Shown here piece after piece: positions 28,747 through 38,011 of a stretch of 64,000 bases of DNA. Within the stretch, counting starts at the first letter, position 1. The number at the start of each line of letters is the position of its first letter. The translations under genes and the position numbers were made by a program. The stretch is from contig NZ_BOVJ01000075.1 in the NCBI RefSeq assembly GCF_018403665.1, positions 1 through 64,000 of the forward strand, written 5' to 3'. This DNA is from Paenibacillus cisolokensis (GTDB taxonomy: Bacteria; Bacillota; Bacilli; Paenibacillales; Paenibacillaceae). The notes below the pieces were generated by a model. The model saw only the letters and a list, made by a program, of their open reading frames with translations, had not been told where the DNA came from and did not search any database.

Positions 28747-29199
28747 TTACTCTTTTTTATATTTGTCTTTGAGGATACCGGAACCAATCCCCGCACCGAC
28801 CATCAGAAATAAAGGTCCAAAATTCCATAACAGCTTCCCGCCGAACAACGTAATGTCCATTGGAGTTAATTTATTTAAAGCAAGAACGCCCAACTTTATC
28901 AATAACAGGACTACACCTGCTAAAAACAACACATCAAATGTTGCTTTTAATTTTGGATAGGCTAATTTTTTACTATCTTTTATCACTTTCTTGGTCAACT
29001 CCTCATCGCTTCTTAATAATTCATCAATCGTCACACCGAAGAGATCGCTTAAGTTAATGATGACTTCAATGCTCGGATAGTTCTGGCCATTTTCCCATTT
29101 TGAAACAGACTGTCGACTTACAAAAAGTTTCGCTGCTAATTCCTCTTGGGACCACCCCTTCTTCTTTCTTTCCATTTTTAGCTTCTCTGCAAATATCAT
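28747..29199 (-). CDS. XRE-family HTH regulator with C-terminal membrane segments
   Basis: 150 residues. The N-terminal HTH is the common Bacillota type (RKKKGWSQEELAAKLFVSRQ, then VSKWENGQNYPSIE), and TIDELLRSDEEL ends the domain. The C-terminal half has two membrane helices (FDVLFLAGVVLLLIKLGVLA; FGPLFLMVGAGIGSGIL). Such membrane-tethered regulators usually control a nearby transport or stress gene; no target is evident. It lies just outside the rlmH-proximal island. Confidence 0.9.
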   Translation of the reverse strand: MIFAEKLKMERKKKGWSQEELAAKLFVSRQSVSKWENGQNYPSIEVIINLSDLFGVTIDELLRSDEELTKKVIKDSKKLAYPKLKATFDVLFLAGVVLLLIKLGVLALNKLTPMDITLFGGKLLWNFGPLFLMVGAGIGSGILKDKYKKE

Positions 29200-29363
29200 T
29201 TTTCAGCAGCAACCTTTCTGTTATTTATTCACCATTATTGGATATTCCCAACCGAAAGTAAAGACCGCTTTGGTTGCGGTGCCCCCGCAACCCCTGGTTG
29301 CAATTGAAATTCCCTCAAGTCATCTTCGTATTACAGTCGAGTTATCGCCGCAAAAGTCATCTA

Positions 29364-29392
29364 TAAAAAAAGTGACCTGTTGTTCAGGTCAC
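29364..29392 (-). terminator. Terminator-like hairpin at the distal island edge
   Basis: GTGACCTG (29372-29379) pairs with CAGGTCAC (29385-29392); the minus strand then reads TTTTTTTATAG. It lies about 35 bases outside the distal att copy and faces transcription coming out of the island. Confidence 0.75.
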
Positions 29393-29422
29393 CACCACCG
29401 CTACATATTTTAATCTGATCAT

Positions 29423-29474
29423 AACTTGCCGTTACTTGTGATACGGTTCAGCGCGCTGTATTTAACGGCAAGTT
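29423..29474. repeat. Distal att copy of the rlmH 3' end, with inverted repeat
   Basis: On the minus strand this reads GAACCGTATCACAAGTAACG, i.e. codons E-P-Y-H-K-stop, the same end as RlmH at 38.02 kb. A 30-base stretch (29423-29452) is identical to 36004-36033. AACTTGCCGTTA at 29423-29434 is answered by TAACGGCAAGTT at 29463-29474, a 12-base inverted repeat. SCC elements of staphylococci have the same design: an rlmH-derived att with terminal inverted repeats. I infer that this is the far boundary of an integrated element. Confidence 0.75.
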
Positions 29475-29611
29475 TTAACGATAACAATTAGGCCACCAAA
29501 AAGGTGGCCATTGTACTTGTTCAAAAATTTATTCTTTTGACATCCCATAAATATTCAAGTAAAATTAAGTTGGAACTGAACCCGAGCCCGTCTCGGTAGT
29601 AGGCTCCCACC

Positions 29612-29634
29612 GGCCCGTACAGGGCCTTTTATTT
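29612..29634 (+). terminator. Plus-strand hairpin with U-tract
   Basis: GGCCC-GTACA-GGGCC followed by TTTTATTTT. No plus-strand gene precedes it closely, so it may be left from a lost gene or insulate the DUF3800 gene. Confidence 0.6.
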
Positions 29635-29640
29635 TGTTTA

Positions 29641-30403
29641 CTATATATAAACGATACCAAGAGGATCGTTCCGTGAAGCTACCTTACATAATGCAGTATT
29701 ATACCTTTTAAAGAAATTTTGAGCTGTTCGAACGAATGTAAGAGTTTGGATGATGCATTTGATAAAGAAAATATGCATTGACGTCAACAAGCTGATGGAT
29801 AAAAGAACCAGCAGAGTCTTTGAAGTAAGGATCTTCAGCAATTAGATTAGTTTGTAGCATTCTATAGCCAGGTGCCCCCATGTTAGGCACTGGATTATAC
29901 CGCCTCATTCTCCGGATTAATCCAGTTAATTTCTTATTGTCGGTCTGATCGGGAATGATAATAGCCTTATCAACCCCTCTGCCATTACCATTAGGGAAAT
30001 TTCCGTATTGTATTGTATTATCAATTCTTTGCACCAATCTATTCCAAGCAATTCCGAAAACATCAAATGTTAATGGTTTCCCATCTTTCCTTACAACTAC
30101 ATTCACTAGATTGATATAGCCCAGGTTTTCTTGGAAGTCTATTGCCCTCTTACAAATTTGAAGTCTATCGTGTTTGGGTATTCGAGCGAGTTTTCCGGGC
30201 TTTGCAAAGAAATGTGCGGCATGAATTTCTTCTCTTAATTTAAGACCGTAAAAATTCCTCATATTCGTACGAAATTGAATAACATCATCCAAAAGCCTTC
30301 TCCATTGAGATTCATGCACAACTAACGCACTTAGTACAAAGTAAGGAGTAGGTGATCCCGTTAACCCTGTATCTCCACTTTCATCAACATAAACTAAGTA
30401 CAT
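29641..30403 (-). CDS. DUF3800 protein, frameshifted near its 3' end
   Basis: About 254 residues. The N-terminus MYLVYVDESGDTGLTGSPTP is the DUF3800 signature (acidic DESGD). The C-terminal part (KAIIIPDQTDNKKLTGLIRR) and the Asp in VDVNAYFLYQ also fit. As sequenced the frame stops at 29708; in the other frame the family tail continues FFKRYNTALCKVASRNDPLG to TAG at 29641. The break is in an AAAATTTCTTTAAAA stretch. DUF3800 proteins have an RNase-H-like fold prediction and are frequent on mobile elements; their activity is unknown. It is the first gene inside the distal att site. Confidence 0.8.
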
Positions 30404-30667
30404 AGTATTAGCCCCTTATACCTAGATCTTCAATGCCTTCCCTATTATAGCAACTTGTATAGGAACTCTACAATATAAATGGCAATTGCGAGAATACTTG
30501 TCATATTTATGCTGTCTGTAACGGCCAGTTTTTCGCCCGCCGCCTTTTCGTGGATCGACTCCTTGGCAAAACCGCAAAGCCTTCACCTTAAAGCATATAT
30601 CATGATCTTGCAACACACAAAGACCCCTTTCCTGAGGGGTTTTCAACTTTTTCCAGAGGGATAAAAT
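30404..30667. other. Intergenic region with a plus-strand hairpin
   Basis: No supported gene. CCCCT-(six bases)-AGGGG at 30624-30639, followed by TTTTC, is a plus-strand terminator-like hairpin. GAGGG at 30656-30660 is a good ribosome-binding site for the ATG at 30668. Confidence 0.45.
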
Positions 30668-31407
30668 ATGCGAACCATCAAAACCCGGCAGGACATCAAC
30701 GACCTTCGCCGGGACGGGACCACGCCCGCAGCGCTGGTCGAACACATCGACGAGTACTTTCGTCAACTAGAGGCCCCAGATGCCCGGCGTCATCGCCGAG
30801 TTCCAGCGGAACACGATCGTCGAAAACGTCAAGATGGGCATGAAAGCTCATCTTCAGGCGCCTCGCCAAGGTTGTCCAGAAGCCCAAGGTGCTGGAGGAC
30901 ATCGTCAAGAAGCTCAACAAGGACAGAGCAAAAAGCGTGACCCCGCTCCAGAAGGAGCTCGCGGCGATCGACAAGGAACTGGCGTCGATCGAGAACCAGC
31001 GCAAGAGGTTCTTCAAGCTGTTCGAGGCGGGCAACGTCGACGACGACCTGTTCGTCGATCGGCTGACCGAACTGAAAGTCCAGCACGAACAGCTTGCGCG
31101 GCGCAACGCCGAGGCGGAAAGGCAACTGGCGGACAGCACGTCCGACCCCGTCCCGCTCCAGCAAGTCAGGAAGGCTCTCACGAAGTTCCAGCGACTGCTC
31201 GCCGAGTCTCCGCCCGAAACGCAAAAGACGCTCCCCCAAACCGTGGTCAAGCAGATCCACGTCAAGGACGGGCGCAAGGTCGAGGGCATCGAAATTGAGC
31301 TTGCTCCGACCGTCCACAAGCATTTTTTGAACTCGCCCCTTCCGCCAAAACGGCGGAGGGGGCTTTTGCTTTTCGCAAGCAAAAGTCCCCCTCCAGGTAC
31401 CGCATAG
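30668..31407 (+). pseudogene. Large serine recombinase remnant fused to an unrelated 36-codon start
   Basis: Three pieces. (1) 30668-30775: a well-initiated short start, MRTIKTRQDINDLRRDGTTP, ending EYFRQLE. (2) About 30780-30850: GVIAEFQRNTIVENVKMGMK, the end of a serine-recombinase catalytic domain. (3) From about 30850, in another frame: KLIFRRLAKVVQKPKVLEDI, then the C-terminal coiled coil (ELAAIDKELASIENQRKRFF) to the stop at 31407. The catalytic Ser, the recombinase domain and the zinc ribbon are missing. This is a true deletion product, not a one-base error. The C-terminal architecture fits large serine recombinases such as Ccr/TnpX types. It is probably the decayed mobilisation gene of the island. 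Confidence 0.75.
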
Positions 31408-31491
31408 TTCTGTGACCCCAAAAAGCTTACAGAAGCCCATTTTCGGCGGCTTTTCAGCCGAGGTGGCCCATCCCAAACCCATGCCGGTCAA
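31336..31491 (+). repeat. Direct repeat, left copy (157 bp, about 85-90% identical to 35816-35973)
   Basis: Starts in the last codons of the recombinase remnant (CCCCTTCCGCCAAAACGGCG) and ends ATGCCGGTCAA. It contains two stem-loops (CCGCC-AAAA-CGGCGG and CTTTTGCTT...AAGCAAAAG). The second copy, same orientation, is 4.3 kb away; together they bracket the giant HTH/nuclease gene. Confidence 0.9.
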
Positions 31492-31640
31492 CAGCTTTTG
31501 AAGCCGCATTCTGTTTAAGCAGAGTCCATTATTCCCAGTTGCACGCAAAGCGGCATTCAGACCAGACCGAAACTGACGTGGTGCGGTTACTCCAGTCATG
31601 GGCTGGTGTTGACGCCTTCGCGTAATACCGACACTTACCC

Positions 31641-34600
31641 TCAATCGCCAAGCCTTTTCGAGATCCTCGCTTTGGAATCATGCCACCTGGCTTCGTGTTC
31701 ATAGGACTCAGCGATTTCCTCGAGAATCCCCCCGACATAGGGGTAGTCAAAGTACAAACGCTCAGCCAAGGCGCGGTATTTTGCAGCGAGCTCGCGCTCC
31801 TGGTCGCCACCCTCACCCCGCCAGTGAACGCCACGAGAATTATGAACGCCGATATAAAATCCTCTGCCGATTTCTGGCGATGCTATCCCTTCCATCACCT
31901 CACAGACCGCTTCGCAGGGCCATAAGCCGGTTTCGCCCACGGGCGCCTTGGCAAGTAATTGACCAAGACAATGATCACCAATCTCGGCCCGAGCGTATTC
32001 GCGGCATAGACGTCGAACCTCGGCAAGCCACGCGGCAAGCGCCGCTGCGTCGATTTTTCTGTTTTCGTCCGTGCCAGGGATCTTCGTTATCTGGTCGAGA
32101 AGGCGATGGGCTGCTAACGCGACTGCCGCCCGCTGCTCGGGATTCTCGATCCTCCATTCCGGCGGATCCTCGCCTTCGTCACTACGCTTGTAAGCAAGTG
32201 CCACCGCTTGAACAAATAACACAGGCGATTTCGCGAGCTGACGTTCAAGATTCGGAATTCCGTACTCGCTGTCATCGAGCGCGTCGATGAAGAGAAACTC
32301 CAGCTGGGCCATTTCGTCACGGGTGACGTCCGCGCGTCCATCAAGCGAATCCAATGCCTCGGAAATGTAGTAGCTGTCGAGCTTGAAATGGCCTGCCGGT
32401 TCGGCATCAACCGTGACGACATCGCGCAGCAGCCGCTTGAGGCGAGAGGTCTCAATATCCTTAAAATCCATGTGAACGGCGTGGAAAGCCGCACGGGGGC
32501 GCCTGGCCTCCAGAAGGGAGTCGATCAGTTCAGTAAGCTCGGCGGGCGTGTGCCGGCCCCTGGACGGAAACACATCTTTCCAGTACCCAGCGCGGATATC
32601 CTCGCCATACCCGTCCAGGAGACGCCAAGTGGATGCTTGGAACGGCGCGCATACAAACAACCGCTTGCGCTCTTCGGCAGGCAACTCTTCGGCCGCTGTC
32701 TGCAACACTTCGGCACGCGAGTCGTCCCCAATCACCAAGAGGAAGCCTTGCAAACACCACTCGGCCTTACTCCGGAGGTCTCCGCCAAGGGAAAGGCAGC
32801 GCCGGATGAAATCGACTCGCGGCTTAACGCCGGTGACACACGATGCCGCGTAGCGGCCAATAACGCCGGCTGCGCTGCTGCCGGCGATCAATTCCTTCAC
32901 TCCCTCGAAACCGTGCTCGGTCCATATGTCGGTCATCGCTTCGTGGCGAAGCCTGTCTATCCGCTCGTCGCGCTTCCGATAGTCGAAATCCTCCTCTTCG
33001 ATCTCGTCAATCGATTCCTGCACCCAGTGATCAGCGAACAGCCAACCGTGACGAATGACTGGATCTTGGGGCCGGAGGCGATCGTAGGCTTCGCGGGCAC
33101 GATCACGGGTCGCTTCCTCGAGCTTCCGGTGGCGGCTTCGCCGGGTAAAAGCGAACTGCCGAATGCGCTCGCGCAGCGCTGCTTTGGCGGACTCGCCAGC
33201 GTTCTTTGACCATTCATCGATCAGATTCCAGACCTTGGTTTGGTCTTCCTCAGGCATGCCCTGGAGAGACTCAACGAGATCTCCAAGTGTCTTTTCGTCG
33301 TGAGACGGCCAAGCAATCAGGAGGTCTAGAGCCTTTCGATTGAAGTCGTACATCTCCTTGCGCTTGACGACCTGCCCAGCCCCGGAGGCGTCGCCACGCC
33401 AGTTGGGTCTATAACTGTAGTGGCCGATCCGGGAACCCGGCTTAATTTGCTCGATGCAAATCTCCCAGACGACATCTGGGAAACGCTTGGTGAGCATCTC
33501 CAATACCTTGATCCTCTGCTCCACTGAGGCCGCCGTTTGTGGCATCCAAGATCTGAAGATAGCCTGAAGGCTGGCGTCTGGCTTATTCGCCCAGTTATCG
33601 TCGATTTTCAGCCGGGAAAGCCGGGCGAGTATCGCCGACACGCGCGGAAGATTTTGCGGTTTCCAGGCCAGGCATTCCAGCCCCCAGAGAAGGCCAGTGC
33701 GCGATGGTGATACCCCGAACAAGCTACTGTCAACCGGCTTAAGAAGACCGAAGACGACGGGATCGTTGCGTCGCAGATCATCTTCGATGATCTTGAGGAA
33801 TTCATCGGGCGCAGCTTCTGCGTAGCGCGGTAGGTCGCGGTCGTGGGAAAGCAGCTTTTCGAGCGTTAATGGTGTCAGGAGTTTGCGGATCAGTACTGCG
33901 ACCCGACCTGCGACATCAATGCCGAGACGGCTCTGGAACAGGTTATTGCCGTGGACCGACAGGATGACAAGTGTCTCACAGATACCCGTGCGTAACGCGC
34001 TGGAGTGATCGCGTGTCTTGTCGTAAAGAGCAGCGGCCCATCTGTCCTTTTCCGGTAGTTCGAGAGCCGGGTCGGACTCGGAAAGGACGTATTCAGCGGC
34101 GACAAAGAACCGAGTGAGGTCTGCCGGTGTAACCATCCTCGCAATCGCAAACAACGCGTCGATCTTCGAGGCCACACCCCGATAATGTCCGGCAGACCAC
34201 ACCGGGCTGTCATCGAACCGAAGCAGGCGTGCGATGTCGACTTCGATCGTCTCATACTTTCGATCTGCCACATTGGAGACAATCTTCCGATCAGCCTCCG
34301 TCTCGGCGTGCCAGGCGCCGATCAGGGCCATCGGCACGAGAGCCTTTGCCTTGTCGTCGTCGCCGGCCCATACCGGCATCCTGATCGCGGCGTTCTGAGA
34401 GAGACGGCGGCGCAGAATAGTCGGCGAACGGCCCGATTCCCTTGCAAGCCTGTCGACGTCGCCTTCCTCGATTCCCATGGAGGTGAGCGCCTTCTTAAAG
34501 GCTTCGTAGCTCAAAAGGTCGAGCTTTATATCGGCTTCCGTATCGGCAGCATTACGGGGGCGGTAAACGATGCAATGAAGCCGGCGATGAGCGTCGATTA

Positions 34601-35707
34601 ATTCGCGCTCGGCATCTTCGGAATGAACTATCGGGATGAAAGGCACAGATGACGCAATGAGCGTCCTCAGCGCCTCGGGTGATGTGAAAACTGCGGCTAG
34701 GTCTTTGAATTGGCAGAGTTCTGTATCATCGAACAGGCAGGCCAGAAAGGCAAGCGCCTCATCCCGCGAGTCGGCCGCGACGACAAACGACCTATTGCTC
34801 GGCTTGTCAAGCCAAGTCTTGAACGTATCCCGGTACGCGGCGATCGAAGGAGCGAAAATTTCGGGCGTTAGATGGGGCTCGCTGGTATTCGCCCAGCGGC
34901 TCCATACCTGCTCCAGCGTTTCGTAGCCTCTCACCGGCAAAGCGAGTTGTTCTGCAAGCCAGATCTGCGCCGGAACGGACTGCTCCAGCCACTGTTCAAG
35001 ATCGCTCGCATAGCTCTGACAGCTTTCCAGTCGCCAGCCTCGTTCTTCCGTTTCTCCCAGGCTGTCTTAGCAGGCCAATTGCGAGGTGTCACGAAGACAA
35101 AGGTGCTGTTTGCACGCACGGCGGGATCGACCGAGGTCAGCCGCGCGGCATAATCACTCTTGGCTTTGCCACTCGGGTTCTGGTCGGTCCCGAACTCCCA
35201 ATAAGAATTCCCCTCAGGAACCCAAGGTGTAGCGACACCCGCTTCGACGAAACCATCGGAGCCTTTTCGCTGCGCGTTGTCGTAGCCAGGGAAGTCTACC
35301 TGGCGGAGGTCGTTACTGGTCGAGTGCACCAGCTTCCGCAGTAACACGGGAAGGCGGTTGCGGGCGTCGATCTGGCTATCGGCCCAGTCCTCAATCTGCC
35401 TTGCCTTGATGGTCAGGAAATTTGGAACGAAGGCGCGCACCGTGATATCCTTGTCAGCAGACAATCGCATCTGCTGGTCGTAAGCGGCCTGCATATCAAG
35501 CAGTTTCTTCCGGTCGGCGCCGAACGCTCTCTCCAACCTGACCGCCATTTCGGGGGACAGGGACGACTTTCCATTAAGGAAGTTTGACAGCGCCGGCCTG
35601 CCAACACCAAGTCGTTCGGCGGCTTCTTTCACGGACATGTCCGAGGGAATGATAGTCTGGCGGACGTAGGTACCGGGATGACCAGGCGCTTCTGACGAGT
35701 TCTTCAT
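31641..35707 (-). CDS. Giant protein: HigA-like HTH, possible PD-(D/E)XK nuclease region, about 1100-residue unknown region; one frameshift
   Basis: About 1355 residues. ATG 35707 follows GGGAG by nine bases. Residues 15-75 are a HigA/XRE-type HTH (SVKEAAERLGVGRPALSNFL, NGKSSLSPEMAVRLERAFGA). Residues 135-210 resemble a PD-(D/E)XK fold: DFPGYDNAQRKGSDG, then NSYWEFGTDQNPSGKAKSDY (Asp151, Glu171, Lys181/183), then FVFVTPRNW. At about residue 232 the frame breaks; one T added at about 35014 joins VRAYASDLEQWLEQSVPAQI and runs on for 1100 residues to 31641. There is no Walker A (VVAADSRDEALAFL sits where one might be). It looks like a large anti-phage or addiction protein; that role is inference. 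Base composition seems richer in G+C than its neighbours. Confidence 0.75.
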
Positions 35708-35729
35708 TACACCGCACTCCCACAAAAAA

Positions 35730-35774
35730 TGTAGCGTCACACAATACACTATTATTGTATCGTGTAACGCTACA
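35730..35774. promoter_or_regulatory. Long operator-like palindrome upstream of the giant gene
   Basis: TGTAGCGTCACACAATACA (35730-35748) and TGTATCGTGTAACGCTACA (35756-35774) are inverted copies matching at 17 of 19 positions around a seven-base centre. It ends 23 bases before the ATG at 35707. The encoded protein has a HigA-like HTH, so autoregulation is the obvious model. Confidence 0.75.
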
Positions 35775-35815
35775 CTTTTTCAGAAAATTTTTCCATCGCT
35801 TTGATCTTGAGATGA

Positions 35816-35973
35816 CCCCTTCCGCCAAAACGGCGGAGAAGGGCTTTTGCTTTCCGCAAGCAAAAGTCCCCCTCCAGGCACCGCATCGTTCTCTGACCAC
35901 AAAAAGCGCGCAGAAGCCCGTTTTCGACGACTTTTCTCTCAAGTGTGGCCCATCCCAAACCCATGCCGATCAA
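35816..35973 (+). repeat. Direct repeat, right copy
   Basis: Same sequence and orientation as 31336-31491 with about 20 differences. The left copy includes the end of a serine recombinase reading frame; this copy keeps only that end and lies 30 bases from the att copy at 36004. It is probably the trace of a second recombinase gene that sat next to its att site. Confidence 0.88.
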
Positions 35974-36003
35974 TGCGCTTTCCTAGGAGTTTCTCCCCAA
36001 AAA

Positions 36004-36033
36004 AACTTGCCGTTACTTGTGATACGGTTCAGC
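36004..36033. repeat. Internal att copy of the rlmH 3' end
   Basis: Thirty bases identical to 29423-29452 and matching 20 of 22 bases of the true rlmH end at 38016-38037. The minus strand reads GAACCGTATCACAAGTAACG. It divides the island into two cassettes. Confidence 0.78.
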
Positions 36034-36103
36034 TTAACGTAGCTATCGGCGAAAACAAAAGGAGACCCGCGATTAACCCGCAAGTCCCCGTCCGAGCGTA
36101 TGA

Positions 36104-36550
36104 TTATGAGGGTTGGAATACCATCAGAAGAATAGACATCACGACACAGACGTTAGCGATGACTTCCAACTGCAGGGAACGCCGGCGGCTTCTCCGATAG
36201 GCATCCGGCAAGGTGCCGCCCTGAATCGGGTGGAGCAACGCCCGTTGCCGCTTGATGCCGTTCGGAAGCAAGGCCGCCATGATGATAAGAATGACGCCGA
36301 AGAGGGCAATCGCAAGCCAGTACCATAACTGTCGGAATAAATAGGTCTGTTGATAACCGAACGCCAGACCGGTAAGGAACAACAGCGTGCCTCCGACTTT
36401 AGGCAAAACGGCCAGCTTCTCCAGCAGCGTCAAGCCGAACTTCGCCTGCTCCGTCGTTCGAAGGCCGCTCATGACCAATGGATAGCCGGCTACGGCGACG
36501 ATTGCTGTCATCGCGGAGATGATGTGGAGTGTCAGCAAGTAGTTATACAT
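36104..36550 (-). CDS. DUF2269-type integral membrane protein
   Basis: 148 residues, four membrane segments. Typical start MYNYLLTLHIISAMTAIVAV, then RTTEQAKFGLTLLEKLA and KVGGTLLFLTGLAFGYQQ, a pattern of the DUF2269 family. Function unknown. The stop of the upstream oxidoreductase gene directly abuts this start (36551/36550), so they form one operon in the small cassette. Confidence 0.8.
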   Translation of the reverse strand: MYNYLLTLHIISAMTAIVAVAGYPLVMSGLRTTEQAKFGLTLLEKLAVLPKVGGTLLFLTGLAFGYQQTYLFRQLWYWLAIALFGVILIIMAALLPNGIKRQRALLHPIQGGTLPDAYRRSRRRSLQLEVIANVCVVMSILLMVFQPS

Positions 36551-37273
36551 CTACTCAGCCACTCTCCGATAAGCGATTCCCACTCGTTTGCCTTTGAAAG
36601 GGCTGTCGATCTCGAGATGATCCATCATGCAACGGACCACATCTTCGTAAGCAACGTCGAGCTCCTGAATGCGGCTGAACAATTGGCCAGCCAACTCGGC
36701 TGGCGACAGGTCCTTCACAGATTCCGGGAAATCAAGGGGAATGACATCCGTGGTCACCTTCAAGCGTTCAGGCGAAGACTCCGCCGCAGCCTCCGTCATC
36801 GTACCGGGACACATAATGGACCAATTCAGCCTCGTCTGGCGAAGCCGATCCAAATTCCGCTGGTGGATAAGGAACACCGGAGGCAAGCCAGGCAGATCGT
36901 TGCCGGTTAGCCCGGTGCCTGCAATTTCGAGCAATCCCGCGCCTCCCATGACCCATACGCGGCCGCGGAATTGAGGATGGCCCTCGCATTGGGTCAGAAT
37001 GCTATCGACGATGCGGACGAATTCCTCGCCTTGCCCCGCATTTCCGGCCGCAATAACGGCCACGTCCTGGCTGGCCAGCGCATCATAGACGCTTTGCGGG
37101 TCCAGAATGTCCTTCGCGATCACCTTCACTTGTTCCGCGACCCGCTCGCCTTGCTGTTCCAAGAGCTTCTCCGGACTCCGTATGAAAGCCGTCATTATAT
37201 GACCCTTATCCACGCCTGCCGCCAATACCCGCTTCCCCGTATTTCCCGTTGCTCCGAACACAATGATTCTCAT
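36551..37273 (-). CDS. NAD(P)-binding atypical SDR / NmrA-like oxidoreductase
   Basis: 240 residues. A Rossmann fold opens with IIVFGATGNTGKRVLAAGVD (GATGNTG motif of NAD(P)H-binding and NmrA-like proteins). QDVAVIAAGNAGQG and NWSIMCPGTMTE fit the same group, often a redox sensor or quinone reductase. It is divergent from the hxlR gene across two palindromic operators, so HxlR probably represses it, as quinone- or aldehyde-sensing HxlR proteins do for adjacent oxidoreductases. Confidence 0.85.
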   Translation of the reverse strand: MRIIVFGATGNTGKRVLAAGVDKGHIMTAFIRSPEKLLEQQGERVAEQVKVIAKDILDPQSVYDALASQDVAVIAAGNAGQGEEFVRIVDSILTQCEGHPQFRGRVWVMGGAGLLEIAGTGLTGNDLPGLPPVFLIHQRNLDRLRQTRLNWSIMCPGTMTEAAAESSPERLKVTTDVIPLDFPESVKDLSPAELAGQLFSRIQELDVAYEDVVRCMMDHLEIDSPFKGKRVGIAYRRVAE

Positions 37274-37361
37274 CGTTCTCTCCCTCTCCCTTATCGCTTA
37301 TTTAGTTGGCCTTCCAGTTGACTCCAGCTTAGCATCGGTCATACAATCTTGTTAAGAACGC

Positions 37362-37394
37362 ACTTACGAGTAAGGGACCTACTTACAAGTAAGT
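37362..37394. promoter_or_regulatory. Two HxlR-type operator palindromes
   Basis: ACTTACGAGTAAG (37362-37374) and ACTTACAAGTAAG (37381-37393) are near-identical palindromes between the divergent oxidoreductase and hxlR genes, matching the ACTTAC...GTAAG pattern reported for HxlR-family sites. Confidence 0.75.
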
Positions 37395-37408
37395 ATGGGA
37401 GGGATCGA

Positions 37409-37771
37409 ATGGAAGCGAGAATACAGACGGCTTCTGGGGGACAATGCCCCATTGAGACGGTCATATACGTGATCGGCGGGAAGTGGAAGCCGACCATCCT
37501 GTGGCATCTGGTGGACTCCACGATGCGGTTCAGCGAGCTGGAGAGGCGGATTCCCGAAGTGACGCAGAAGATGCTTGCCCAACACCTGAGGGAGCTCGAG
37601 AATCAAAGTCTGGTCACGCGCACGATCTACCCTACAGTTCCGCCCAAAGTCGAATATTCCCTTAGCGAATACGGACGGACTCTCGTGCCGGTCATGCAGG
37701 CCATGTGTAATTGGGGAAGGGACCATCAGCAGCTCGCCAGCAGCATGCCGGTACAACAAGTGCAGGGGTAA
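37409..37771 (+). CDS. HxlR-family winged-helix regulator
   Basis: 120 residues. [20 protein letters not shown] is the HxlR signature with its single sensing Cys near residue 14; MRFSELERRIPEVTQKMLAQ is the recognition-helix region and YSLSEYGRTLVPVMQAMCNW the dimerisation helix. ATG 37409 has GGGAGGG five bases upstream. It faces the NAD(P)-binding gene over two palindromes and is likely autoregulated. Confidence 0.93.
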   Translation: MEARIQTASGGQCPIETVIYVIGGKWKPTILWHLVDSTMRFSELERRIPEVTQKMLAQHLRELENQSLVTRTIYPTVPPKVEYSLSEYGRTLVPVMQAMCNWGRDHQQLASSMPVQQVQG

Positions 37772-37923
37772 ACTTCGAGGCTGGGAAAAGGTTAAATAAA
37801 CGCGGCAAAGAGGCAGCGGATAGAGACATCTATCGCCTGCCTCCTCTGCTTTATCGAGCCACGACCATAACTTCAAGGGGAGAGAAGGATCGAACACGAC
37901 GTCGTTAGCTAGTACAAAAAACC

Positions 37924-37954
37924 CCTAGAGCCTATCTCGAGGGGGATAACCATG
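37924..37954 (-). terminator. Terminator downstream of rlmH, inside the island
   Basis: CCCCT-A-GAG pairs with CTC-G-AGGGG around CCTAT; the minus strand then reads TTTTTTGTAC. It now serves rlmH although it lies beyond the att site. Confidence 0.8.
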
Positions 37955-38011
37955 TTTCTAAGGAACTTTTCTTTCACACTTATAAATGTCTTTACCCTCT
38001 TCACTCAAATT

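Noticed and set aside
30422-30766. 114-codon minus-strand frame over the recombinase remnant start
   Set aside because: No ribosome-binding site; overlaps the better-supported plus-strand start at 30668.
31641-35749. Reading the HTH/nuclease part and the 1100-residue part as two separate overlapping genes
   Set aside because: One added base near 35014 joins them through VRAYASDLEQWLEQ with continuous protein-like sequence, and the supposed second start at 34940 has no ribosome-binding site.
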